Assembly: GCA_963820495.1 (NCBI GenBank)
Contig: CAWGAF010000001.1
Location: 62,001 to 126,000 of the forward strand
DNA length: 64,000 nucleotides
From: JBBIPA01 sp963820495
GTDB lineage: Bacteria > Chloroflexota > Dehalococcoidia > GIF9 > UBA5629
Reading direction: 5' to 3'
Below are positions 9,688 to 18,089 of the stretch, piece after piece; the stretch's first letter is position 1, and each line of letters starts with the position of its first letter. A model generated the notes under the pieces. That model did no database searches. It was given only the letters and a program-made list of their open reading frames with translations, and was not told the DNA's origin. Made by a program: the position numbers and the translations under genes.

Positions 9688-10605
9688 TTACGCTGGTTTC
9701 TTAGCAGAAGACAACCCAGAAAATAGTTTCCGCAACTCTCCCTTCTCCCAGGCTACTAGAAGCTCGCCTGCTATACAAATAGAGTCATAGGTACCAATGA
9801 CAACACCTATAAGGAGTGTTAAAATAAAAAAGTGGATAGTAACTCCGCCAAGCAGGAATATAGCTACAATAGGGAAAAGAGTGGTCAAACTGGTATTGAG
9901 ACACCGTCCCATAGTTTCTAAAATACTCGCATTTACTGTAGTTTCGAAATCCTTGCTTATACCTTTGCTGACGTTCTCACGGATTCGGTCGAAAACGACT
10001 ACTGTGTTATTGATACTATAGCCCACAATAGTGAGCATACCTGAAATAAACATGGCGTCAATTTGGACCCCAAGCGCCCACCCTAAAATAGAAAAAATCC
10101 CCATGACCGCCAGAACATCATGGAGCAGAGAAATAATAGCACAGGTACCCCAGCGGAATGACTTAGGTATGCGGCGAAACGCCAAAGCAATATAGAACAA
10201 CATAAATACAGCAGAAATAATAACCGCAATAGCAGCATTGCGTCCGGTCTCAGCCGCTATAAGAGGAGAAACAGAAAAAAAGTCTCGCACTGTAACAGTT
10301 GTATTGAATGCCTTCTCGAAAGATGTGATCAATGTTTGTTTGGCTTCTGTTGATATCTCTCTCGTGCGGACAATATAATCGCCATCGCCGGTGCGTTGAA
10401 TTGCCGTCTCACTATAGCCTATATTGGCAAGTTCCTGTCGCAATTGCTCTTGGGATACTTCGTTGCCGAAGCGCAGGGTAATTGTAGTACCACTCTGGAA
10501 TTCAACTCCTGATTTAAATCCAAAAACGATCAGCGATATTATGCCTGGAATGATAATTATTGCTGAAATAAGAAAGAACCAGTAACGCTTGCCAACGATG
10601 TTCAT
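9688..10605 (-). CDS. secF: Protein translocase subunit SecF
   Basis: This 305-residue inner-membrane subunit works with SecD to pull preproteins across the membrane using the ion gradient. An N-terminal membrane helix is followed by a periplasmic P1-like region and five helices at the C-terminus. The conserved stretch GYSINNTVVVFDRIREN (about residues 191-207) is the SecF signature. Its ATG overlaps the secD stop by 4 bp, so the pair is translationally coupled. yajC is not adjacent. Confidence 0.95.
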   Translation of the reverse strand: MNIVGKRYWFFLISAIIIIPGIISLIVFGFKSGVEFQSGTTITLRFGNEVSQEQLRQELANIGYSETAIQRTGDGDYIVRTREISTEAKQTLITSFEKAFNTTVTVRDFFSVSPLIAAETGRNAAIAVIISAVFMLFYIALAFRRIPKSFRWGTCAIISLLHDVLAVMGIFSILGWALGVQIDAMFISGMLTIVGYSINNTVVVFDRIRENVSKGISKDFETTVNASILETMGRCLNTSLTTLFPIVAIFLLGGVTIHFFILTLLIGVVIGTYDSICIAGELLVAWEKGELRKLFSGLSSAKKPA

Positions 10606-11921
10606 TGTTTCCGTACTCCATATAGATAAGGACTCTTCACTATTTGAATCACAAAACGAAGGAATAGTCGAGAAATCGAAATAGCAGAAAACATACTAAG
10701 CGCAACACCAATAAACAAAGTTATAGCGAATCCCTTTACCATAAATGCCCCCATAGTTTCTCCAAACCATGCCAGGATGATACAAGCGATAAAAGTAGTA
10801 ACATTGCTATCACGTATGGCCGGCCAGGCACGGGAAAATCCGATTTCTACTGCAGCACCCAGGGTGCGCCCTGCTCTTAATTCCTCTTTCATCCTCTCGA
10901 AAATAAGTACATTAGCGTCAACAGCCATTCCCAAAGACACAATGAAAGCAGCCACACCCGGCAATGTTAGGGTGATAGGGACTAATTTGAAAATTGCTAT
11001 GAGCAGAATGCTGTAAATTATCAGCGCTATACAAGCTACCAATCCAGACAGACGATAATACAGAATCATAAATAGAATTAGCATCACCGCCCCGATTGCT
11101 CCGGCAATAAGGCTTTTCTGAATCGAATCACTGCCCAAGGTAGCGTCAACATCCTGCTCCTGAATAATCTTCAAGGGCACATCCAGGGAGCCAGAATTAA
11201 GTTGTATGGCCAATCTCTTCGCCTCTTCTAAGTCTAGTCCGGTAATTACACCTCTATCTTTAATCACCGATTGCACCGTTGGTGCAGAGATAAGTTCGTT
11301 ATCTAAAAATATCCCCAGAGGCTTATTTAGATTGCGCTTGGTAATTTGCTCGAATAGTATGGCTCCTTCTTCATCCCACTCAAAAGCTACCTCCGGTTTC
11401 CCTGTTTGTTGATTAAGAACTACCTGAGCATTTGGCTTGAGATATTTACCAGTAAGTTCCTTTTCTTTACCATCCTTGCCTGCAGCTGCAGCCTTAATCC
11501 AAGTTACTTCTGATTCTTTGCTAGGAGCTTGCGCACTTGTACCTGGACTTACTTCTCTGAAATCGAGCTCGGCTACCTGGCCTATTGATTTCTTTGCCTC
11601 ATCCACATTCTTTACTCCTGGAAGCTGAACGAGGATCCGGTCAACACCTTGTCGCTGAATTACCGGTTCAGTAACCCCGTAAGCATTAACACGCCGTTCT
11701 ATTTTACCCAACACCCCATTCATAGCATCGTCATCGCTCTGGGTAGGGTCTTTTTGTGTCAAATCAGCCTGATAAACAAGATAGCTGCCACCTTTAAGAT
11801 CAAGACCCAAGCTTAACCCCTGCCTTCCAAACCTACTGCTATCCAGAGGTACTATTGCCCAAATGGCAACTCCTAAGAGAATCAATACAAAAAAGAGTAA
11901 ATATATATTTCTTTTTTTCAA
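10602..11921 (-). CDS. secD: Protein translocase subunit SecD
   Basis: This 439-residue partner of SecF has a first membrane helix at the N-terminus, the D1 motif GLSLGLDLKGGSYLVYQ (about residues 35-51), a periplasmic region and a C-terminal RND-type membrane domain. That domain contains GMAVDANVLIFERMKEELRAG. The length is at the short end for SecD, as in many Gram-positive-like and Chloroflexota versions. It precedes secF in the same transcript and starts 29 bp after the stop of the CCA-type nucleotidyltransferase gene, so all three minus-strand genes may form one operon. Confidence 0.95.
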   Translation of the reverse strand: MKKRNIYLLFFVLILLGVAIWAIVPLDSSRFGRQGLSLGLDLKGGSYLVYQADLTQKDPTQSDDDAMNGVLGKIERRVNAYGVTEPVIQRQGVDRILVQLPGVKNVDEAKKSIGQVAELDFREVSPGTSAQAPSKESEVTWIKAAAAGKDGKEKELTGKYLKPNAQVVLNQQTGKPEVAFEWDEEGAILFEQITKRNLNKPLGIFLDNELISAPTVQSVIKDRGVITGLDLEEAKRLAIQLNSGSLDVPLKIIQEQDVDATLGSDSIQKSLIAGAIGAVMLILFMILYYRLSGLVACIALIIYSILLIAIFKLVPITLTLPGVAAFIVSLGMAVDANVLIFERMKEELRAGRTLGAAVEIGFSRAWPAIRDSNVTTFIACIILAWFGETMGAFMVKGFAITLFIGVALSMFSAISISRLFLRFVIQIVKSPYLYGVRKQ

Positions 11922-11950
11922 TTTCTAACTTAATCTCTTACTATTTTAAT

Positions 11951-13480
11951 TTAGCAAATTGAAACATCTGCTTTATTAGGAGTAGGTAGTGTTTTATCAC
12001 AGTGTCTGCCACGACACCCCCTATCCAACTTTCTACGAATTAGTACTAGTGCTTCCTCCCTTGAACTTACCTCTCCAGTTGCCTGTGCTTCATGAACTAA
12101 ACGAAGAAGTTTACCAACCATCGGGCCTGAAGTCAAGTCGAAGATGTTAATCAAATCATGCCCGTCAATTAGTTTTACTGGTAAGAGCTTAGATTGTTGG
12201 CCTTGATGTTCAGCTATTATGTAGCTGATCAAACTATTATGCTGTTCCCACTCTCTGATATCGAGATTAGGCCCACGAGCAGACAAGTAATCAGCCAGCG
12301 CTAGAAACAAAACATCTATGCCGTCGTCTCCCATATCTCTAAAATAGCGATAAATAGCTCGACTAGTCGGCAATCCAACATTTGCCATTTGGACTGGACG
12401 TAAATGATAACAAACCAGTTTCTCTACTAATTTTATTTCACGGCTGGAAAATCGCAACCTATTCAAAATTACAATGGCTTTATTTGCTCCTTGCTTGGCG
12501 TGACCTAAAAACCTCATCCTGCCTGTGGCATCTATAACTCTGGATTGTGGCTTAGCGATATCATGCAGTAATCCACCAATTTTAAGCATAATCATACGAC
12601 TACTATCGCTTGATACATACTCATCAAAATGTCCCCTAATCTCTTCCGACCATGGAATTACTTTCAACAAATCGCTACTACCATACTGCCAATCCCTCTT
12701 GCAAAGAAGAAATTCGATGGCAGCTACCGTTTCCAAAGAATGTTTGAAAACATCCCAGTAATGCTCCTTAGGTTGTTCTGCACCCTTCAACTCTTCCAGG
12801 TCAGGTATTATTTCCGTAAGCAAATTTAACCAATCTAAATAACGCAGCAAATCGCTGGAGTGATTTAGCGCAAGTATCCTGAGCAATTCCTCGCGAAGTC
12901 TTTCACCCGGAACCGATTTGATCAACTGGCTATATTGCTTAATTAATTGCTCTGTTTCTGGCTCAATCTTGAAATCTAATTCAGCAGCCAATCTAACTGC
13001 TCGCAACAGCCGTGCGGCGTCATCCTTAAAAATTCTTTGCCTAACCGCCTTTATTAACTTCTTCTCCAGGTCTCTCTTCCCTCGGAATGGGTCAAGCAAG
13101 TGTGGTGAACCAGATATAAAGTCGTTAAACTCAACTGCCATTGCATTTATAGTAAAATCCCGACGCTCCAGGTCTTCTTCAATAGTATTTAAGAACGTAG
13201 CGAAATCCAGATACACCTGTTGTTCCCAGTCATTAACCACCACTCTAGCTACCCTATTGGCTTCATCCAACAATACATATTTACCGCCGAAGTATCCGGC
13301 CACTTCTTTAGCTACTTCTAAAGCATCTCCTCTAACGGCAATATCGATGTCATCTATCTCCCTGTCCAGTAGCCAGTTGCGGACAAAACCACCGACAATG
13401 TAAGCCTGATAATTAATTCGTATCAAAATTGAGGCTACACTGGTGAGAATCTGAGACAAATTCGGCTTAGTAGCAGGCAT
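11951..13480 (-). CDS. tRNA nucleotidyltransferase / poly(A) polymerase family protein with HD domain
   Basis: This 509-residue class II nucleotidyltransferase has a head domain with VGGFVRNWLLDREIDDIDIA (about residues 29-48), the Gly-rich loop plus DxD metal site. RRDFTINAMA and an RLLRAVRLAAELDF helix follow, as in CCA-adding enzymes. A C-terminal HD-type phosphohydrolase domain is present (LLHDIAKPQSR near residue 306, then LGHAKQGA). It probably adds or repairs the CCA end of tRNA, but a poly(A) polymerase or A-adding-only enzyme cannot be excluded. It is divergent from proB with only 88 bp between start codons. Confidence 0.85.
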   Translation of the reverse strand: MPATKPNLSQILTSVASILIRINYQAYIVGGFVRNWLLDREIDDIDIAVRGDALEVAKEVAGYFGGKYVLLDEANRVARVVVNDWEQQVYLDFATFLNTIEEDLERRDFTINAMAVEFNDFISGSPHLLDPFRGKRDLEKKLIKAVRQRIFKDDAARLLRAVRLAAELDFKIEPETEQLIKQYSQLIKSVPGERLREELLRILALNHSSDLLRYLDWLNLLTEIIPDLEELKGAEQPKEHYWDVFKHSLETVAAIEFLLCKRDWQYGSSDLLKVIPWSEEIRGHFDEYVSSDSSRMIMLKIGGLLHDIAKPQSRVIDATGRMRFLGHAKQGANKAIVILNRLRFSSREIKLVEKLVCYHLRPVQMANVGLPTSRAIYRYFRDMGDDGIDVLFLALADYLSARGPNLDIREWEQHNSLISYIIAEHQGQQSKLLPVKLIDGHDLINIFDLTSGPMVGKLLRLVHEAQATGEVSSREEALVLIRRKLDRGCRGRHCDKTLPTPNKADVSIC

Positions 13481-13551
13481 TGGCTTCGATTATATCTTAA
13501 GGTATGTACATTGTAAAGGACTACTAAACAGTACAGCCTACTCTATATCTT

Positions 13552-13560
13552 TGCTATAAT
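13552..13560 (+). promoter_or_regulatory. Extended -10 promoter of proB, placed for leaderless transcription
   Basis: TG-C-TATAAT is a perfect extended -10 element ending 8 bp before the proB ATG (13569). Transcription normally begins 6-8 bases after the hexamer, which puts +1 at or next to the start codon. No ribosome-binding sequence exists between the hexamer and the ATG. The -35 region is poor, as expected for an extended -10 promoter. Confidence 0.55.
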
Positions 13561-13568
13561 TAGTCACC

Positions 13569-14681
13569 ATGCTTTATAACCGTATAGTAGCCAAGTTTGG
13601 TACTAATTTGCTTACTGGAGGCACTGACCACCTTAATCAAAAGGTTATGGCTAGCTTGTCACAGCAAATTGCCGAACTACACAACGAGGGGCATGAAATA
13701 GTTATTGTATCTTCTGGTGCAGTTGCTGCAGGAAGACAAAAATTAGGACTACGTAAGAAACGAAAAGATATCCCTTTCAAACAAGTACTTGCTTCAGTAG
13801 GTCAAGGTCAACTTATGCATATATATGAGCAGATTTTTAGCAAGCATAAAATAACTGTAGCCCAAGCACTCCTGACCAAGTCTGACCTTAGCCATCGTGC
13901 TGGGTATTTGAATGCCAGGAATACGCTCCTAGCTCTAATCGAACTTAATGTGATTTGCATCGTTAATGAGAATGACGTGGTTGCTACCGATGAAATAGGC
14001 GGAGCTAGATTTGGTGACAATGATAATCTTTCGGCAATGGTAGCTAATCTAATAGATGCTGACCTTCTAATATTGCTTACTGACATAGATGGATTGTATA
14101 CTGCCGACCCTCAATATGATTCTAGTGCCAAACTCATTCCTATAGTAGAGAAGATAGATAATAGAATTCAACGTTTAGCTAGTAACTCTGCTGGAGTTCG
14201 TGGTGTTGGTGGCATGGCTAGCAAAATTGAAGCTGCAAAGTTGGCAACAGCCTGTGGTATAACTGTTGTCATTGCCAGCGGACTTAGGCCTAATATTTTG
14301 CGACAAGTTACACTCGGCAATAGAATAGGCACTATTTTTACACCAATATCCAGCAAGATGGAAAGTAAAAAACGCTGGATGCTTAGCGGTTTGGCCTCTA
14401 AAGGCAAATTAGTTATCGACGGTGGCGCTGCTCTAGCACTCAGAAAACGAAATAAAAGCCTGCTTCCCGCTGGCATAGCTAGCCTGGAAGGGAAATTTCA
14501 GCGTGGAGATGTCGTCGATATCTTCGACACAGATGACAGTCGACTCGGTTGCGGTATATCCAATTATAACTCAGATGAAATCCTTATTATCAAAGGTATT
14601 AACTCTAGATCAGTCGCTAGCATACTTGGCTATGAATACGGCAGCGAGGTAATACACCGAAATAATATGGTAATAGCATAA
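13569..14681 (+). CDS. proB: Glutamate 5-kinase
   Basis: This 370-residue protein phosphorylates glutamate to gamma-glutamyl phosphate, the first step of proline synthesis. The amino-acid-kinase domain shows KFGTNLL near the N-terminus, VSSGAVAAGRQKLG, NENDVVATDEIGGARFGDNDNLSA and GVGGMASKIEAAKLA. The C-terminal PUA domain (about 275-365, VIDGGAALALRKRNKSLLPAGI) completes the classic length. Proline feedback regulation through the kinase domain is usual in the family. proA follows 46 bp downstream. The start has no ribosome site and sits directly behind an extended -10 box. Confidence 0.95.
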   Translation: MLYNRIVAKFGTNLLTGGTDHLNQKVMASLSQQIAELHNEGHEIVIVSSGAVAAGRQKLGLRKKRKDIPFKQVLASVGQGQLMHIYEQIFSKHKITVAQALLTKSDLSHRAGYLNARNTLLALIELNVICIVNENDVVATDEIGGARFGDNDNLSAMVANLIDADLLILLTDIDGLYTADPQYDSSAKLIPIVEKIDNRIQRLASNSAGVRGVGGMASKIEAAKLATACGITVVIASGLRPNILRQVTLGNRIGTIFTPISSKMESKKRWMLSGLASKGKLVIDGGAALALRKRNKSLLPAGIASLEGKFQRGDVVDIFDTDDSRLGCGISNYNSDEILIIKGINSRSVASILGYEYGSEVIHRNNMVIA

Positions 14682-14727
14682 GAAATATGAAAACAAGCAA
14701 GATATTGCTTTAAGCAGGTAGATAGAC

Positions 14728-16002
14728 ATGCAAGCTGTTGTAGCTGAATTAAAAGAAAAAGGTAATCTAGCCAAGTCAGCCTCTAAAAAACTTGCCTTTC
14801 TTTCAGCAGATATAAAGAATAAGGCTCTGCTAAACATTAGCAAGGCTCTGCTTGCGCGGCAGAATGAAATCCTAAAAGCTAATAAATTAGATTACAAGAA
14901 AGCTGAGATTTCTGGTATGAGCGCAGCTATGCTTGACCGTCTAATGTTATCATCTAGCCGTCTGCAAGGAATAGCTCAGGATGTCAAAACAGTAGCTTCT
15001 TTACCCGATCCAGTAGGCGAGGTTATAGAAGAACGAACGTTACTCAACGGTCTACAACTTATTAAAAAACGAGTCCCCCTAGGAGTAATAGGAGCTATTT
15101 ATGAGAGCCGCCCTAATGTTACTGTCGATATATCTGTGTTATGCCTCAAGGCCGGCAATGCCTGCATACTGCGTGGTGGTAAGGAATCACTGCATTCCAA
15201 TCTCGCTCTAGGCAAGATAGTTCAGGAAACTGCTTATCAGGCAGGAATACCTGAAGGGGCAGTGCAGCTCATCGAGTCAATAGACAGGTCGCTGGTCGAC
15301 CATATGCTCGAGATGAAAGGAGTAATAGATCTTATTGTACCACGTGGTGGTGCTGGTTTAATCAAATTCGTCATCGAAAATGCTGCTATGCCAGTAGTTG
15401 CTGGTGGAATAGGAGTTTGCCATACCTATATTGACAGCAAAGCTGATATAAATAAAGCAGTAGCTATTGCCTACAATGCAAAGGTCCAACGACCCACGGT
15501 CTGTAATGCGCTGGATACCCTCCTGGTACACGTTAATATAGCTAAAAAATACCTACCCTTAATCGCCGCAGAATGGGGAAAGGCTGGTGTTGAAATGCAT
15601 TGTGACGGACGTGCCCTGGCTATTCTTAAGCCAGATGCTTCATTGAAATTGGCAACAGCCAAGGATGAGGATTGGGGCAAAGAATTTCTAGCGCTAATTG
15701 CTGCTATTAAAGTAGTTGACTCCCTAGACGAGGCTATAGAACATATAGAGCATTATGGCTCCGGGCATTCGGAAGCTATAATTACCGAAGATAAAGCAGC
15801 AGCCACACGTTTCCTCAATGAAGTTGATGCCGCCTGTGTTTATGCTAATGCCAGCACTCGTTTTACTGACGGCGGCCAATTCGGCATGGGAACAGAAATA
15901 GGTATAAGCACTCAGAAATTCCATGCTCGTGGGCCCATGGCTCTAAAAGAAATCACCAGCTACAAATGGGTTATTATCGGCAATGGTCAGGTGCGCCCTT
16001 AG
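14728..16002 (+). CDS. proA: Gamma-glutamyl phosphate reductase
   Basis: This 424-residue aldehyde-dehydrogenase-fold enzyme reduces gamma-glutamyl phosphate to glutamate semialdehyde with NADPH, the second proline step. Visible are IYESRPNVTVDISVLCLKAGN, LRGGKE and the catalytic cysteine in RPTVCNALDTLLVH (about residue 257). GSGHSEAIIT and the C-terminal FTDGGQFGMGTEIGIST block are also present. A GGTAG ribosome site precedes the ATG. The last codons overlap the end of rph on the other strand by 4 bp, so the two genes are convergent. Confidence 0.95.
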   Translation: MQAVVAELKEKGNLAKSASKKLAFLSADIKNKALLNISKALLARQNEILKANKLDYKKAEISGMSAAMLDRLMLSSSRLQGIAQDVKTVASLPDPVGEVIEERTLLNGLQLIKKRVPLGVIGAIYESRPNVTVDISVLCLKAGNACILRGGKESLHSNLALGKIVQETAYQAGIPEGAVQLIESIDRSLVDHMLEMKGVIDLIVPRGGAGLIKFVIENAAMPVVAGGIGVCHTYIDSKADINKAVAIAYNAKVQRPTVCNALDTLLVHVNIAKKYLPLIAAEWGKAGVEMHCDGRALAILKPDASLKLATAKDEDWGKEFLALIAAIKVVDSLDEAIEHIEHYGSGHSEAIITEDKAAATRFLNEVDAACVYANASTRFTDGGQFGMGTEIGISTQKFHARGPMALKEITSYKWVIIGNGQVRP

Positions 16003-16724
16003 TGTAATTCTGCTAGGGCTGTTTTTTGAAGAATAAACAACTGCTTTATACCCTTCTCAGCAAGAGAAAGTATCGAATTGATAGTATCTTTAGAAAAAGG
16101 CCTACCCTCAGCAGTCCCTTGAATCTCTACGAATTCGCTTTTATCAGTCATTACTACATTGAAGTCTACAGAAGCGGCAAAGTCCTCCTGATAACAAAGG
16201 TCAAGAAGTTCCTCTCTATCCACTATGCCGACACTAGTAGCAGCTATTGCAGCCTTTAATGGAATCGCCGGCAGAATGCCACGGCTCTTCAAAACGTGCA
16301 TTGTCTGGAACAAGGCTATATACCCACCAGTGATAGCAGCAGTTCTAGTTCCACCATCCGCCTGCAATACATCACAATCTACGATAAACGTTCTTTCACC
16401 AAGGGCAGAGAGGTCTGTAACAGCCCTCAAACTACGCCCAATAAGGCGCTGGATTTCTTGGCTCCGACCTGCCGTTCTATCAGTAGAACCAGCACGAGGA
16501 GTACGAGTATGCGTGGAACGGGGAAGCATGGCATATTCTGCAGTAACCCAACCTGTACCCCCACCCTTTAGAAAATTGGGTACTCTATCTTCGACAGTCA
16601 CAGCACAAACTATTCTAGTATTTCCCAATTCTATTAGCGCAGAACCCTCAGCAAAAGCCTGGTAACCTAATTTAACGCGCACTGGTCTAAGTTCATCATT
16701 AGCACGACCGTCTGCCCTTTTCAT
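15999..16724 (-). CDS. rph: Ribonuclease PH
   Basis: This 241-residue phosphorolytic 3'-to-5' exoribonuclease trims tRNA precursors. Family features are the N-terminal RxDGRxxDELRPV block, VEDRVPNFLKGGGTGWVTAEYAMLPRSTHTR, the RS...GRSQEIQRLIGRSLRA phosphate-binding helix, DCDVLQADGGTRTAAI and DFNVVMTDKSEFVEIQGTAE. The length is typical and no C-terminal nucleotide-hydrolase fusion is present. It is convergent with proA. Confidence 0.95.
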   Translation of the reverse strand: MKRADGRANDELRPVRVKLGYQAFAEGSALIELGNTRIVCAVTVEDRVPNFLKGGGTGWVTAEYAMLPRSTHTRTPRAGSTDRTAGRSQEIQRLIGRSLRAVTDLSALGERTFIVDCDVLQADGGTRTAAITGGYIALFQTMHVLKSRGILPAIPLKAAIAATSVGIVDREELLDLCYQEDFAASVDFNVVMTDKSEFVEIQGTAEGRPFSKDTINSILSLAEKGIKQLFILQKTALAELH

Positions 16725-16940
16725 CAGAAGACTACCTTTCTACCTATCTTCCGAAAGTATAACATTGATTAATCCAGCCAAACAACATTCTTATGTCTCG
16801 ATTTTTCAATCAAGGTTAAAGTCCCTAAATTAGAAAATAAGCTTTTGATTCTTTATTATATGACTTGTGGCTAATTGATGTTCCAGACAAGGTTTAGTAC
16901 AATGATGCTTTGGAATTTCATATTAGACAAGAGGTTGCCT

Positions 16941-16954
16941 TATACAATTGTATA
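16941..16954. promoter_or_regulatory. 14-bp perfect palindrome in a candidate promoter spacer
   Basis: TATACAATTGTATA is fully self-complementary. It lies between TTGCCT (16935-16940) and TATAAA (16957-16962), which form a candidate promoter with a 16-bp spacer. A palindrome inside the spacer is where a repressor would bind. The 349-bp gap between rph and the CCG-domain gene otherwise holds only this element, the second promoter at 16978-17006 and AT-rich DNA. Confidence 0.4.
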
Positions 16955-16977
16955 TATATAAATGGATTTCGAGCAGT

Positions 16978-17006
16978 TTCACGTCGGGCCTGGGACTTTG
17001 TATAAT
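16978..17006 (+). promoter_or_regulatory. Predicted promoter of the CCG/LUD operon
   Basis: TTCACG (16978-16983), a 17-bp spacer and a perfect TATAAT (17001-17006) precede the CCG-domain gene by about 70 bp. Confidence 0.5.
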
Positions 17007-17073
17007 AATAAGGACAATCGTCAAAAAAGCAAATAAGTACAAATACCAGTAAAAAGAGGAGGATAATAATGGT

Positions 17074-18087
17074 ATGAGCAAAAAGACAAAGGAGTTTGTA
17101 CCACAAGGATTAGTTTATATTGCTGATAATATTATGTCCAAGCAGAATATACTTGGTGCTCAAAAAGAGGAAAAAGCAAAATGGGCCAAGGACATTAGTT
17201 TTTCTGGAACAAAAGAAACAATATTTTTTGCTGGATGTGGCTACCAATATTCTAGTTCACTAGCATCAATGATGTCTCTGATACGAAAAACAGACAAAAG
17301 TGTTATCGGTTCTGATTTTGCCATGAGCATTGCTTCGTTCCAAAAGAGACTGGGCATTAATGCTGCTGAGATATACCGTAAGATATCAACGAAAGAGAGT
17401 GAAGCCGAGGCACAGCCTCTCAGGGATGCTGTCAAGGTTCTTAAACGTCTTGGGCTTGAGTTCGGCTACCTTGCCGAAGATGAGCCATGTTGTGGTGGCT
17501 TACTATACTACACTGGATTACGGAAAGATTTTGCTCGAAATGCTGAGGAGACATATAAGAAACTAAAATCCTTTGGAGTAAAGCGGATTATCAGCATTGT
17601 CCCTTCGTGCACCTATGCTTTACGCACCCTAATTCCTGGTTGCGTTGAGGGATATGATATCAAAGTCAATCATTTCTCACAGGTTGTACTGGATAACATG
17701 CAGTCAAAGACACTAAGTTTCCCTAATGCAGTTAAGGTCACATACCATGATCCCTGTCAGCTTGGGCGTTATCTGGGTATTATAGATGAACCACGGGAAA
17801 TACTTAAAGCTATCAAAGGCATAGAGTTTGTGGAGCCTGAATGGACCAAAGGTGAATGGGCCACATGCTGTGGTGGAGGGGGAGGATTTGAAGTTGTTTT
17901 TCCCGAACTAAGTGAAATGTTAGCAGTGAGCAGAACTGAAGAACTGGTTAAAACAGGTGCCAAGATTATTGTTACGCAATGTCCTGGATGTATTATGCAG
18001 TTGAAGGATGGCCTTAAGGTATTAAAAGTCGATAATGTAGAAGTTCTTGATTTGGCTGAAGTGGTAGCCAGAGCTATGGAGGTATAG
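17074..18087 (+). CDS. (Fe-S)-binding CCG-domain protein (HdrD/GlpC/LutA-like)
   Basis: This 337-residue protein has two cysteine-rich CCG domains, the module that holds non-cubane or linear Fe-S clusters in heterodisulfide reductase HdrB/D, GlpC and LutA. Domain 1 shows FFAGCGYQYSSS, DEPCCGG and VPSCTYAL. Domain 2 shows DPCQLGRYLG, ATCCGGGGGFE and TQCPGCIMQL. The next gene, 2 bp downstream, encodes a LUD plus ferredoxin protein, so the pair looks like LutA/LutB without LutC. Its substrate could be lactate, glycolate or an electron carrier. GAGGAGG at 17056-17062 is better spaced for an ATG at 17069, which opens only a two-codon frame ending inside this start (ATGGTATGAGC). Confidence 0.82.
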   Translation: MSKKTKEFVPQGLVYIADNIMSKQNILGAQKEEKAKWAKDISFSGTKETIFFAGCGYQYSSSLASMMSLIRKTDKSVIGSDFAMSIASFQKRLGINAAEIYRKISTKESEAEAQPLRDAVKVLKRLGLEFGYLAEDEPCCGGLLYYTGLRKDFARNAEETYKKLKSFGVKRIISIVPSCTYALRTLIPGCVEGYDIKVNHFSQVVLDNMQSKTLSFPNAVKVTYHDPCQLGRYLGIIDEPREILKAIKGIEFVEPEWTKGEWATCCGGGGGFEVVFPELSEMLAVSRTEELVKTGAKIIVTQCPGCIMQLKDGLKVLKVDNVEVLDLAEVVARAMEV

Positions 18088-18089
18088 AG

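Noticed and set aside
12918..13403. 161-codon plus-strand frame in the nucleotidyltransferase gene
   Set aside because: Serine-rich antisense shadow without a start signal.
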